From Flavobacterium panici (GTDB lineage Bacteria > Bacteroidota > Bacteroidia > Flavobacteriales > Flavobacteriaceae), in assembly GCF_903819335.1 (NCBI RefSeq), contig NZ_CAIJDE010000049.1:124001-188000 (forward strand): a stretch of 64,000 bases of DNA, in the 5' to 3' direction. The notes under the pieces are model-generated. The model ran no database searches. It was not told the DNA's origin and worked only from the letters and a program-made list of their open reading frames with translations. Shown in pieces: positions 46,603 to 54,579 of the stretch (positions within the stretch are counted from its first letter, which is position 1; each line of letters begins with the position of its first letter). Made by a program: the position numbers and the translations under genes.

Positions 46603-47316
46603 ATGAAAATAAAATGTTTGATTATTGACGATGAGCCATTGGCAATCAATGTTATAAAAAACTATTTAGAGCCGATTGAGAATTTTGAGGTAATAGATAC
46701 TTTTAGCAATCCAATTGAAGGCTTAAATTTTCTGAAAAATAATAGAGTTGATGTTATTTTTCTTGACATTAATATGCCTGTTCTTGACGGAATTAATTTT
46801 ATAAAAAGTCTTGAAAACCCACCATTATTAGTTATTACAAGTGCTTACAGTCAGTTTGCAATTGAAACTTACGAACTCGACGTTTTAGATTATCTGGTAA
46901 AACCAATCGAGTTTCCAAGATTAATGAAAACGCTGAACAAAATCAGCAAAAGGCTTGAAAATAAAACCAATTCTCCGCAAGAAAATACCACAGACAGCCC
47001 TTTTATTTTCGTGAAAATCGACAAAAAAAGAATGAAGAAGATTTTCTTCAATGAGATTCTGGTTATCGAAAGCTTAAAAGATTACTTAAAAATAAACACC
47101 TTAACGGGAAAATATATCATTCACAGCACTTTATCTGACTTTACAGATTTACTGCCAGAAAAAAACTTCCTGAGAATTCACCGTTCGTACACGATTGCAA
47201 TTGACAAAATCGACGCCGTTGAAGGAAACAGCATTGAAATTGAAGGACTTAGATACGTTATTGGAAGATCGTATATTGATCATGTTAAGCAGAGAATTTT
47301 GAATTCTTCTATATAG
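46603..47316 (+). CDS. LytTR-family response regulator
   Basis: 237 residues. The receiver domain has IIDDEP (acidic pocket), Asp55 in VIFLDINMP, the ITSAY switch residue and a KP(I) lysine. The LytTR DNA-binding domain covers about 130-235 (FVKIDKKRMKKIFFNEILVIESLKDYLKI, LRIHRSYTIAIDKI). It is the partner of the LytS kinase. Position between GH92 and NagB makes it a candidate regulator of the glycan locus, although such pairs often act at a distance. Confidence 0.93.
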   Translation: MKIKCLIIDDEPLAINVIKNYLEPIENFEVIDTFSNPIEGLNFLKNNRVDVIFLDINMPVLDGINFIKSLENPPLLVITSAYSQFAIETYELDVLDYLVKPIEFPRLMKTLNKISKRLENKTNSPQENTTDSPFIFVKIDKKRMKKIFFNEILVIESLKDYLKINTLTGKYIIHSTLSDFTDLLPEKNFLRIHRSYTIAIDKIDAVEGNSIEIEGLRYVIGRSYIDHVKQRILNSSI

Positions 47317-47409
47317 TATTTAACCGCAAAGAGCGCAAAGTTTTTTCTCTCATTTTTTGTCACCCTGAGCGAAGTCGAAGGGCACAAAGCTTTGCGAACT
47401 TTTTATATA

Positions 47410-47453
47410 AAAAAACCTTTGTCAAAGTTTAAAACTTTGACAAAGGTTTTTTG
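47410..47453 (+). terminator. Terminator-like long stem downstream of the LytTR gene
   Basis: A near-perfect inverted repeat of CCTTTGTCAAAGTTT around 47431 is followed by TTTTTTG. It lies about 95 bases after the LytTR stop. Confidence 0.6.
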
Positions 47454-47780
47454 CTTTAGTTGAGGTTTGTCTTTTCTAGGAACGAGAAATCTCCGCAAGT
47501 AGCTCGATAACGATAATCGACAATCTTTGTCGAGCTACTTGCGGAGATTTCTCGTTCCTCGAAATGACAACATTGTGTTGAATATTTATTGAGGAAAAAC
47601 TTTGCGGAGCTTCTTTGTGCCCTTCGACTTCGCTCAGGGTGACAAAAAATGACGAACAGCTTTGTGTCCTTCAGCTTCTTTTAATGATAAAGCTAAAAAA
47701 AAACTTTGCGAACTTTGCGTAAACCTTAGCGCTCTTTGCGGTAAAAAAAACTTTGTGGTTAAATCTCAAAAACAAGCATA

Positions 47781-47810
47781 AAAAAAATGCAGCCAACCAC
47801 GGCTGCATTT
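47781..47810 (-). terminator. Terminator of the NagB gene
   Basis: The perfect stem AAATGCAGCC/GGCTGCATTT (47785-47794 and 47801-47810) has a 6-base loop. On the - strand it runs into seven Ts. It lies about 63 bases after the nagB stop. Confidence 0.8.
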
Positions 47811-47872
47811 CAAAACTTGGTAACTAACCAAATAAACCACATGAAATAGTCTATTTTATTTTAAATATTTTC

Positions 47873-49786
47873 TTAGAAGAAATATCTCTTGAAAGCTTCG
47901 ATTGCAGAATAATCTGCTAAACCTAAAGCGTGATATTTTTCTGCTGTTAATCTGTTTCTGTCTTCTGCTCTAATCCAGAATTCACGGCTGTCATCTCCCT
48001 GGAACATTACACCATCTTTTTGAGATTGGTGATAGAAAATCGCGTGACGTTTTTTCAGCACCTGATCCGGACTCATCGGAACCGCCATTTCAATTTGGTA
48101 CGTTTCCCATTCGTGCCAAGCACCTCGGTACAACCAAACCCAGCAGTCATCCATATAACTTTTGTGTTTCAATCGTTTCAAAGCTTCAAATAAACTGTCC
48201 AGACAAACTTTGTGCGTTCCGTGTGGATCTGCTAAATCTCCAGCTGCGTAAATTTGATGAGGTTTTATTCTTTCAATGATATCGCACATAATTTCGATAT
48301 CCGCTTCACCAAGATTATTTTTCTTTACCGTTCCCGTTTCATAAAAAGGAAGATCAAGGAAGTTTACATTAGAATCCGGCAAACCTAAATAACGTGTTGC
48401 TGCCAGAGATTCACTTCTTCTAATCAACCCTTTTAATTTTCTAACTTCTAACGAATCGATATCATTACTTTTTTTGTTTTTCAAAAAGTCAATAATCTTT
48501 TCCGCTTCACCAGAATTAGCATTTAATGCCTTAGAAATTTCAGCAAACTTTAAAGCTTCCTGATTCGAAACTGCAATATTTCCAGAAGTCTGGTATGCAA
48601 TATGAACATCATGCCCCTGCTCTACCAATCTGTCAAAAGTTCCTCCCATTGAGATAACATCATCATCTGGATGCGGACTAAAAATGATAATTCTTTTTCT
48701 TTCCGGAGTAGCGCGTTCAGGTCTGTACGTATCATCTGCATTTGGTTTTCCTCCCGGCCAGCCCGTAATAGTCTGCTGCATTTTGTTGAACATTTTGATA
48801 TTCAAATTATATGCAGTTCCTTCTTCGCTTAAAACGCTTGACATTCCGTTATCATTATAATCTTTGTCAGTCAGTTTTAAGAAAGGTTTTTTAGTTAATT
48901 CGCTTAACCAAGCCACCGCTTTCAATTTCAATTCGTCTGTCCAGATTACAGATTTTACCAACCAAGGCGTTTTTACTCTCGTTAATTCTGATGAAGCTTC
49001 GGTATCTAAAACAAAAGTTGTGTTGTTGTGCTGTTGTAAATACGTCGCCGGAACCCGAGATGAAATTTCACCTTCGATTGTTTTCTTTATAATTTCTGCT
49101 TTGCTGATTCCCCATCCAAGAAGTACAATTCTTTTGGCATTTTTTACTGTACCAATTCCCATTGTAATTGCTTTTTTAGGCACATTATCAATTCCTAAAA
49201 ATGAAGATGCCGCATCAACACGCGTTAAGTGATCTAATGTAATGCTTCTGGTTCCAGAATTTACGTGAGATCCCGGCTCATTGAACCCGATATGTCCCGT
49301 TCTTCCAATTCCTAAAAGCTGAAAATCCAATCCGCCGTAAGCTTTGATCTTCATTTCATAATCGATGCAATATTGCTGAAGGTCTTCATTGCTGATACTT
49401 CCGTCAGGAATATTGATATTTTGAGGCAGAATATTAACATGATTAAAAAGATGCTCGTGCATGAAATACCAGTAACTCTGAATATCTTTTTTATCCATTG
49501 GATAATATTCATCCAAATTGAAAGTCACTACGTTTTCAAAACTTAAACCTTCATCTTTATGAAGACGAACTAATTCCTCGTATACTTTTATAGGTGAAGA
49601 TCCTGTTGCCAAACCTAAAACGCAAGGTTCGTTTAACTCTTCTTTTCTTTGAATTATATTGGCGATTTCCTGAGCAACTAAAATCGAAGCTTCTTTAGAC
49701 GAATCGAAAATTACATTGTGTATCTTTTCAAAACGCGTTTCTTCGAACTTTCCAGCCTCTTTGAAATTTATACTTTCTTTAATCAT
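47873..49786 (-). CDS. nagB: Glucosamine-6-phosphate deaminase with C-terminal PIG-L-like domain
   Basis: 637 residues, more than twice the ~266 of the E. coli enzyme. Residues ~30-270 are NagB: ATGSSPIKVYEEL, VTFNLDEYYPMD, and LGIGRTGHIGFNEPGS. The remainder has the PIG-L/LmbE-type opening FSPHPDDDVISMGGT and a C-terminal region with DLADPHGTH. This fusion is typical of Bacteroidota. It turns GlcN-6-P into Fru-6-P plus ammonia, the final step for GlcNAc released by the glycan locus; the deacetylase NagA must be elsewhere. The PIG-L part may be a regulatory or deacetylase-like module. The leader holds a TTACATAATGTAA palindrome. Confidence 0.96.
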   Translation of the reverse strand: MIKESINFKEAGKFEETRFEKIHNVIFDSSKEASILVAQEIANIIQRKEELNEPCVLGLATGSSPIKVYEELVRLHKDEGLSFENVVTFNLDEYYPMDKKDIQSYWYFMHEHLFNHVNILPQNINIPDGSISNEDLQQYCIDYEMKIKAYGGLDFQLLGIGRTGHIGFNEPGSHVNSGTRSITLDHLTRVDAASSFLGIDNVPKKAITMGIGTVKNAKRIVLLGWGISKAEIIKKTIEGEISSRVPATYLQQHNNTTFVLDTEASSELTRVKTPWLVKSVIWTDELKLKAVAWLSELTKKPFLKLTDKDYNDNGMSSVLSEEGTAYNLNIKMFNKMQQTITGWPGGKPNADDTYRPERATPERKRIIIFSPHPDDDVISMGGTFDRLVEQGHDVHIAYQTSGNIAVSNQEALKFAEISKALNANSGEAEKIIDFLKNKKSNDIDSLEVRKLKGLIRRSESLAATRYLGLPDSNVNFLDLPFYETGTVKKNNLGEADIEIMCDIIERIKPHQIYAAGDLADPHGTHKVCLDSLFEALKRLKHKSYMDDCWVWLYRGAWHEWETYQIEMAVPMSPDQVLKKRHAIFYHQSQKDGVMFQGDDSREFWIRAEDRNRLTAEKYHALGLADYSAIEAFKRYFF

Positions 49787-49824
49787 TTGCCTGTTGTTGT
49801 AATTATTTAGTATAAAATTAAATA

Positions 49825-49837
49825 TTACATAATGTAA
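49825..49837 (-). promoter_or_regulatory. Palindrome in the nagB leader, candidate operator
   Basis: TTACAT-A-ATGTAA is a perfect 13-base palindrome centred about 45 bases upstream of the nagB ATG. It could be a repressor site. No regulator gene is adjacent, so this is only a candidate. Confidence 0.35.
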
Positions 49838-49925
49838 ATAATCAAAAATTCGACTAATAACCTGTTACCTTCGCTATAGGACAAAATTGGAAACTTTAAG
49901 CAAAAAGATTCCAATTTAAAGACCA

Positions 49926-52025
49926 TTATAATGTTTCAATAATATTTAATTCTGCAATAGAAACTGTTGAACCCTTCCCTACCGCTGACTTGGCAACAAA
50001 ACGAATATATCTGGCTTTAGCTTTTTTGAAAGTCTTAACCTGCTCGATTGGATTGTGCTTTATATTCGAAAATTCACCTTCAGACTGCAATGTCCAGTTA
50101 ACATTATCAGCACTTATGTAGAATTCGTAATTGGAAATTAAATTAAGATTATTACCCACTTGTTGCGGTACATACGTAAAACCGTTTAAGTTTAAAAGAC
50201 TTCCCATATCAATAGTTATTTCCTGCGGAAGTTTATTTTGATCATTACCGAAACTCCAATCTGTATTTGGATTCCCATCGATAACCCGATCAGCTGATTT
50301 TAAATCCCCGCTTGAAGCCGAAACTATTTTCCAGTTTTCTTTTGATGCACCATATTTTGCCGTTTTTACAGCACTGCTTATATTTTCTACAGCATCAATA
50401 GCAACGGCTTTTATAGTAACCGCTTTATTAACCCGAAATACTCCTTTATATAAAGCACTTTTTTTCGTTGGATTTTTTCCGTCAAGCGAATAATAAACTG
50501 GATTTCCATCTTCAGATTTTATCGTTACATCGCCATTTTTATCACGCTGAATTTCCGGCATACGCACAAAAGTTGGCGCGTTGTAAGCCTGAATATTTGA
50601 AATCACAATATTGGCTTTTGAATCGGTAATATTGATTCTTAATGCTGATGCTTTAACTCTGTCGATTCTTAAAATTCGTTTGTAACCAATCGTAGTTTCG
50701 TTTGCAACCGTTTTCCAGTTTCCATCAACTTTAGCTTCAATATTAAAAGCTTTTACACGCTGTCCAAGCGCAATATATTCCTGAAGTAAAATTCGGTTTA
50801 TATCTGTAGGTTTTTCAAATTCAAAAGTTATCGAAGCGGTTTTTACATTATCATCTGTTGCCCAATAGGTGCTTTTATTTCCGTCAGAAACATTTTTTGC
50901 AGAAAATTCTAAACTATTTCCTCTAACATTATCCGCAGCAATTTTTGTTTTAGATAATAATTCGGTTTTAAAATCAGCTTTTATGGTTGCAACCAATTCT
51001 TTTAATCTGGCTTCATCATTTTCGTGAACCAAACCTCTTTTATCAACCGGAAGATTCAATAATAAAGTAGCATTTCGTCCAACCGATTCATAATAAATAT
51101 CAACCATTTCATCCAGCGGACGCACTTTATCATCTTCAACCGAATGATAAAACCATCCCGGTCTGATTGAAACATCGGCTTCACCCGGAACCCATTTTTC
51201 CCCATCTTCATGTCCCGACATAAATTCGGTATAATGCACTTTTCCGGCCAATTCATCTTTTTGGCGTAAAAGCGACCAGTTTGTTTCTCCGGCACGGCCA
51301 TCTTCATTTCCAATCCATCGCGCTTCAGAAGGGCCAACTCCCCAAACCAATGTTTTAGGTGCGGTTTTGTAAATTAATTTATAGGTTTCATCCCAATTGT
51401 AATATTCAAGCGTATTGATTTTTCGGATTTCATTGGCTCCGCCATAATAACCGTCTCCGCCGTTTGCACCGTCAAACCACATTTCGAAAACATCTCCGTA
51501 ATTGGTCAATAATTCTTTCAGCTGATTTCTAAAATACGTTACATATTCTGGTTTGCCATAATCGGCGCGGTTTCTGTCCCAAGGCGAAAGATATAATCCT
51601 AATTTTAAATTGTATTCTTTACAGGCTGCGGCCAATTCTTTAACCAAATCGCCTTTTCCATTTTTCCACGGAGAATTTTTCACAGAACGTTCCGTATATG
51701 CCGACGGCCATAAACAGAATCCGTCGTGATGTTTCGCAACCAAAATAATTCCTTTCATTCCAGCCGCTTTCACAATGCGCACCCACTGGCGAACATCTAA
51801 ATTTGTTGGATTAAACAATTCAGGAGATTCATCGCCGTAACCCCATTCTTTGTTGGTAAATGTATTTAATGAAAAATGCACAAAAGCATAAAATTCCATT
51901 TCCTGCCAGTCGATTTGTTTTTGCGTAGGAAGCGGCCCAAAAGGTTTTGGAGCATTTGCCAATTCCTGACTAAAACCGCTGGAAATTAAACAAAAAAAAC
52001 ATATGGAAAGAAAGATATTTTTCAT
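49926..52025 (-). CDS. GH29 alpha-L-fucosidase with FN3-like and F5/8C modules (second copy)
   Basis: 699 residues from ATG at 52025, where a signal peptide starts (MKNIFLSICFFCLISSGFSQ). The frame is open 252 bases further upstream, but that part crosses repeat DNA and has no leader, so it is rejected. The catalytic barrel has EFYAFVHFSLNTFTNKEWGYG, GMKGIILVAKHHDGFCLWPS, and the nucleophile region FEMWFDGANGGDGY. Two sugar-binding-type modules follow: an F5/8C-like one at about 340-460 and another at about 570-699. A chitobiase-C-like linker (VYYSLDGKNPTKKSALYKG) sits between them. The domain layout differs from the first GH29, so it probably has different fucose linkage specificity. Confidence 0.94.
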   Translation of the reverse strand: MKNIFLSICFFCLISSGFSQELANAPKPFGPLPTQKQIDWQEMEFYAFVHFSLNTFTNKEWGYGDESPELFNPTNLDVRQWVRIVKAAGMKGIILVAKHHDGFCLWPSAYTERSVKNSPWKNGKGDLVKELAAACKEYNLKLGLYLSPWDRNRADYGKPEYVTYFRNQLKELLTNYGDVFEMWFDGANGGDGYYGGANEIRKINTLEYYNWDETYKLIYKTAPKTLVWGVGPSEARWIGNEDGRAGETNWSLLRQKDELAGKVHYTEFMSGHEDGEKWVPGEADVSIRPGWFYHSVEDDKVRPLDEMVDIYYESVGRNATLLLNLPVDKRGLVHENDEARLKELVATIKADFKTELLSKTKIAADNVRGNSLEFSAKNVSDGNKSTYWATDDNVKTASITFEFEKPTDINRILLQEYIALGQRVKAFNIEAKVDGNWKTVANETTIGYKRILRIDRVKASALRINITDSKANIVISNIQAYNAPTFVRMPEIQRDKNGDVTIKSEDGNPVYYSLDGKNPTKKSALYKGVFRVNKAVTIKAVAIDAVENISSAVKTAKYGASKENWKIVSASSGDLKSADRVIDGNPNTDWSFGNDQNKLPQEITIDMGSLLNLNGFTYVPQQVGNNLNLISNYEFYISADNVNWTLQSEGEFSNIKHNPIEQVKTFKKAKARYIRFVAKSAVGKGSTVSIAELNIIETL

Positions 52026-52623
52026 TGCTGATTTACTTAAAATAGTCTGTAAACATAAATGTACTATAAATTGAAATTTCGCAACGCAGAATTTCGACCA
52101 ACAACGGATTTGAATTGTTGATTGTTGATTATTAATTGTAAAAAAATAAAAATCAACACAAAGCATATTGTAGAGACGCACCAGCAGTGCGTCTTGCGCA
52201 ACGTAACCACAATGTTTGATATTCGAGACGTAGACGCACTGCTGTGCGTCTCTACGGAATAAAATGAGAATATTCAATTCTTTACAAAAATGAATTGCCT
52301 CCAGCTTTAGCTGGAGGTTTAAAATATGAAAACATGAAAGGCTTTAGCCAAACTTTGAAGTTTTTGCTAAAGCCCTTTCTTAATAACCTTTTTTACCTCC
52401 AGCTAAAGCTGGAGGCAATTCAAAAAAAATAAAAATCAACACAACGTATATCGTAGAGACGCACAGCAGTGCGTCTTGCGCAACGTAACCACAATGTTTG
52501 ATATTCGAGACGTAGACGCACTGCTGTGCGTCTCTACGGAATAAAATGAGAATATATATTTTGTGAAAAAATAATTTTATCCCAACCTGAAACTTGAAAG
52601 CTGAAACAAAAAAACTTCTTCCA

Positions 52624-52641
52624 TTATGATTTGAATCATAA
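52624..52641 (+). promoter_or_regulatory. FNR/CRP-type palindrome upstream of the flavohaemoglobin gene
   Basis: TTATGATT-TG-AATCATAA is a perfect dyad, close to the FNR-type pattern TTGAT-N4-ATCAA. Its centre is 30-38 bases upstream of a TAAATTTG element. That would put it near -42 from the predicted start, the position of class II activators. Confidence 0.5.
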
Positions 52642-52662
52642 AATGGAGCAATACTGTGGGAT

Positions 52663-52670
52663 TAAATTTG
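52663..52670 (+). promoter_or_regulatory. Candidate -7 element of the flavohaemoglobin gene
   Basis: TAAATTTG fits the Bacteroidota TAnnTTTG consensus, 69 bases upstream of the ATG. No TTG -33 box is seen at the right distance, which fits a promoter that depends on an activator. Confidence 0.5.
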
Positions 52671-52738
52671 CGAATATAAGTTCTAAGGCCTTTTATTTCT
52701 TAGAATTTCAATTTTAAATCCTAATCAAATTATTCAAA

Positions 52739-53950
52739 ATGAATCCACAACAAAAAGAGCTTATAAAAGCTACGATTCCAATTTTACGAGCGAGCGGCGA
52801 AGACCTTACCAATTATTTTTATGCCAGAATGTTTAAGCATCATCCTGAATTGCGAAATATGTTTAATATGGGAAATCAGGCAAACGGAAGACAAAAATCG
52901 GCGCTGGCAAATGCAGTTTTGGCTTACGCCGAAAATATTGAAGATCCGTCAGTTTTAATTGGCGTATTAAAAGGAATTGGAACCAAACACCGAAGCCTAA
53001 ATATTCAGCCGGAACAATATAAAATCGTAGGAACACATCTTATTGATTCTATTGGAGAAGTTTTTGGGGAAGCTGCTACACTGCCAATTCTGGAAGCCTG
53101 GACAGTTGCCTTTTACGAACTTGCCGATATTATGATTAATCTTGAAAAAGGTTTATACGAAGAAAATGTGGCAAAACCGGGAAGCTGGAATGGCTGGAGA
53201 AAATTCGTTATTAAAAAAATTGTTGAAGAATCGGCCGAAATAAAATCCTTTTATCTTTATCCAGAAGATGGAAAACAAATTGCTGATTTCCATCCCGGAC
53301 AGTTTATCAGCGTTCAGGTTTTTGTGACTGAGCTGAATCTTTTACAGCCAAGACAATATAGTTTGTCAAGCACTTTTAATCCTGAATATTACAGAATTTC
53401 TGTAAAAAAAGAAAGCGGAATTGCGCCAAATCCAAACGGATGGGTTTCGAATACTATGCACTCAAAATCTGAAGGCGATGTTATTTCGATTTCTTCTCCT
53501 GCAGGATTGTTTCATTTAGAAAAAGATTCTGAAAATCCGTTAGTATTAATAAGCGGCGGAGTTGGGCTTACGCCAATGTTAAGCATGCTGGAAACAAATT
53601 TAAATTCAATTCAGAATAAAAAAACAATCTGGATTCACGGTTGCAGAAATGAATCTGTTCACGCTTTTAAAGATCAGATTTCAGCTTTAAAAGAAGAAGC
53701 AAATCACTTGGAAACTTTTACTTTTTATGATGCTGTAACGCCGGAAAATGTGATTTCGAATGAAGTAATTCAGGGTCGAGTTGATCTTCATAAATGCAAA
53801 GATTCTATTTTATTAGAAGAAGCCAGATATTATATCTGCGGGCCTGAAATGTTTATTAAAACACAATATGAAGCGCTTATTAATTTAAATGTAAGTCAGG
53901 AAAATATTTTCTACGAAGAATTTGGACCTCAGCTTATCAATTTGAATTAA
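52739..53950 (+). CDS. hmp: Flavohaemoglobin (nitric oxide dioxygenase)
   Basis: 403 residues. The globin domain (~1-140) has Tyr28 (B10) in NYFYARMF, the MFNMGNQANG segment with the distal Gln, and proximal His84 in GTKHRSLNI. The FAD domain (~150-255) includes PRQYSLSS. The NAD domain (~265-400) has GGVGLTPMLSML and the YYICGPEMFI motif. The enzyme converts NO to nitrate using O2 and NAD(P)H. It is apparently transcribed with the small membrane-protein gene that follows 1 base later. Confidence 0.97.
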   Translation: MNPQQKELIKATIPILRASGEDLTNYFYARMFKHHPELRNMFNMGNQANGRQKSALANAVLAYAENIEDPSVLIGVLKGIGTKHRSLNIQPEQYKIVGTHLIDSIGEVFGEAATLPILEAWTVAFYELADIMINLEKGLYEENVAKPGSWNGWRKFVIKKIVEESAEIKSFYLYPEDGKQIADFHPGQFISVQVFVTELNLLQPRQYSLSSTFNPEYYRISVKKESGIAPNPNGWVSNTMHSKSEGDVISISSPAGLFHLEKDSENPLVLISGGVGLTPMLSMLETNLNSIQNKKTIWIHGCRNESVHAFKDQISALKEEANHLETFTFYDAVTPENVISNEVIQGRVDLHKCKDSILLEEARYYICGPEMFIKTQYEALINLNVSQENIFYEEFGPQLINLN

Positions 53951-53951
53951 G

Positions 53952-54161
53952 ATGAACATTGTCCGGTTTTATAATAGGAAATTATTAATTCAAGTACTTC
54001 AAAATCTGACAACAACGTTTTTTATAACTTTAACTCTCGCCAGTATTAACTGCTCAAATAAATCTATTTTTTTATTTTTTTGGATGCGTTCCTGGCTGGT
54101 TGCTGGTTTGATTTCGAACTTGTTTTCATTTTTTATATTTTCCAATAAAAAAGATTCCTAA
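53952..54161 (+). CDS. Small membrane protein, DUF2798-like
   Basis: 69 residues with two hydrophobic segments (~18-33 and ~40-62). The ending FFWMRSWLVAGLISNLFSFFIFSNKKDS recalls the DUF2798 pattern (W.R.W...). It begins 1 base after the hmp stop, so it is co-transcribed and perhaps linked to NO or oxidative stress. No catalytic residue is evident. Confidence 0.6.
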   Translation: MNIVRFYNRKLLIQVLQNLTTTFFITLTLASINCSNKSIFLFFWMRSWLVAGLISNLFSFFIFSNKKDS

Positions 54162-54269
54162 TATAGGTTTCAACTCCTGCAAGGTTTCCAAAACCTTGTA
54201 GGTTTAAATTTTACTGAAATATACTGCCTTAGAATACCTACAAGGTTTTGGAAACCTTGCAGGAAAGCA

Positions 54270-54306
54270 AAAAGGGCTGTCTCAAAAGTAGAGACAGCCC
54301 TTTTTT
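54270..54306 (+). terminator. Terminator of the hmp operon
   Basis: AAAAGGGCTGTCTC (54270-54283) pairs with GAGACAGCCCTTTT (54291-54304) around a 7-base loop and runs into Ts. Confidence 0.8.
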
Positions 54307-54542
54307 ATTTTATATATTTCTTTGTTCCGTAGGAACATCTCATTGGTAGAAAAATTATAATGTTATCATTGTTTACGTTCCGTAGGAACGTTTGATTTTC
54401 ACAACGCTTCTTTATAATCTAACCTATCAAACGTTCCTACGGAACGTAAAACGTAGCGGATCTTTTTTTCTACCGACGAAACATTCCTACGGAATGATAG
54501 TCAGTATCAAAAAATGATAAAATTAAGTTTTCATTAAAAAAC

Positions 54543-54573
54543 AAAAAAAGCCTTCAGAAATCTGAAGGCTTTT
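54543..54573 (-). terminator. Terminator of the GH43 gene at the end of the second locus
   Basis: AAAAGCCTTCAGA pairs with TCTGAAGGCTTTT. On the - strand it is followed by a T-run. It starts 6 bases after the GH43 stop and closes the operon. Confidence 0.8.
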
Positions 54574-54579
54574 GAATTA

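Larger units (their letters stand above)
47317..47872. repeat. 556-base gene-free region of nested inverted repeats
   Basis: Outer arms: TAACCGCAAAGAGCGCAAAG (47321-47340) and its degenerate partner ending about 47742. Middle arms: GTCACCCTGAGCGAAGTCG (from 47359) and the reverse form at 47617-47644. Inside are a 20-base stem with poly-T (47410-47451) and a palindrome copy at 47469-47569. A hairpin at 47785-47810 ends NagB transcription. No ORF. Confidence 0.8.
52026..52738. repeat. 713-base intergenic region: direct repeat flanking a palindrome, then the hmp promoter
   Basis: Near-identical direct repeats of 132-133 bases (about 52141-52273 and 52424-52555) differ by about one base in their GTAGAGACGCAC...GTGCGTCTCTAC core. 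Between them a perfect 27-base inverted repeat (52292-52318 and 52395-52421) encloses ~75 bases. No ORF is supported. The last ~115 bases hold the hmp operator and promoter. Confidence 0.85.
54162..54579. repeat. 418-base intergenic region of inverted repeats and two terminators
   Basis: A perfect 28-base inverted repeat CCTGCAAGGTTTCCAAAACC... (54176-54203 and 54236-54263), terminators at 54270-54304 and 54543-54573, and several GTTCCGTAGGAAC palindromes pairing across 54324-54495. No ORF. Confidence 0.8.

Noticed and set aside
52026..52277. Upstream extension of the second GH29 gene to 52277
   Set aside because: The extra 84 residues cross palindromic repeat DNA and would bury a clear signal peptide that starts at 52025.
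54301..54500. Possible attachment site in the GTTCCTACGGAAC repeats
   Set aside because: No integrase, tRNA or matching second site is visible; the repeats are simple palindromes.
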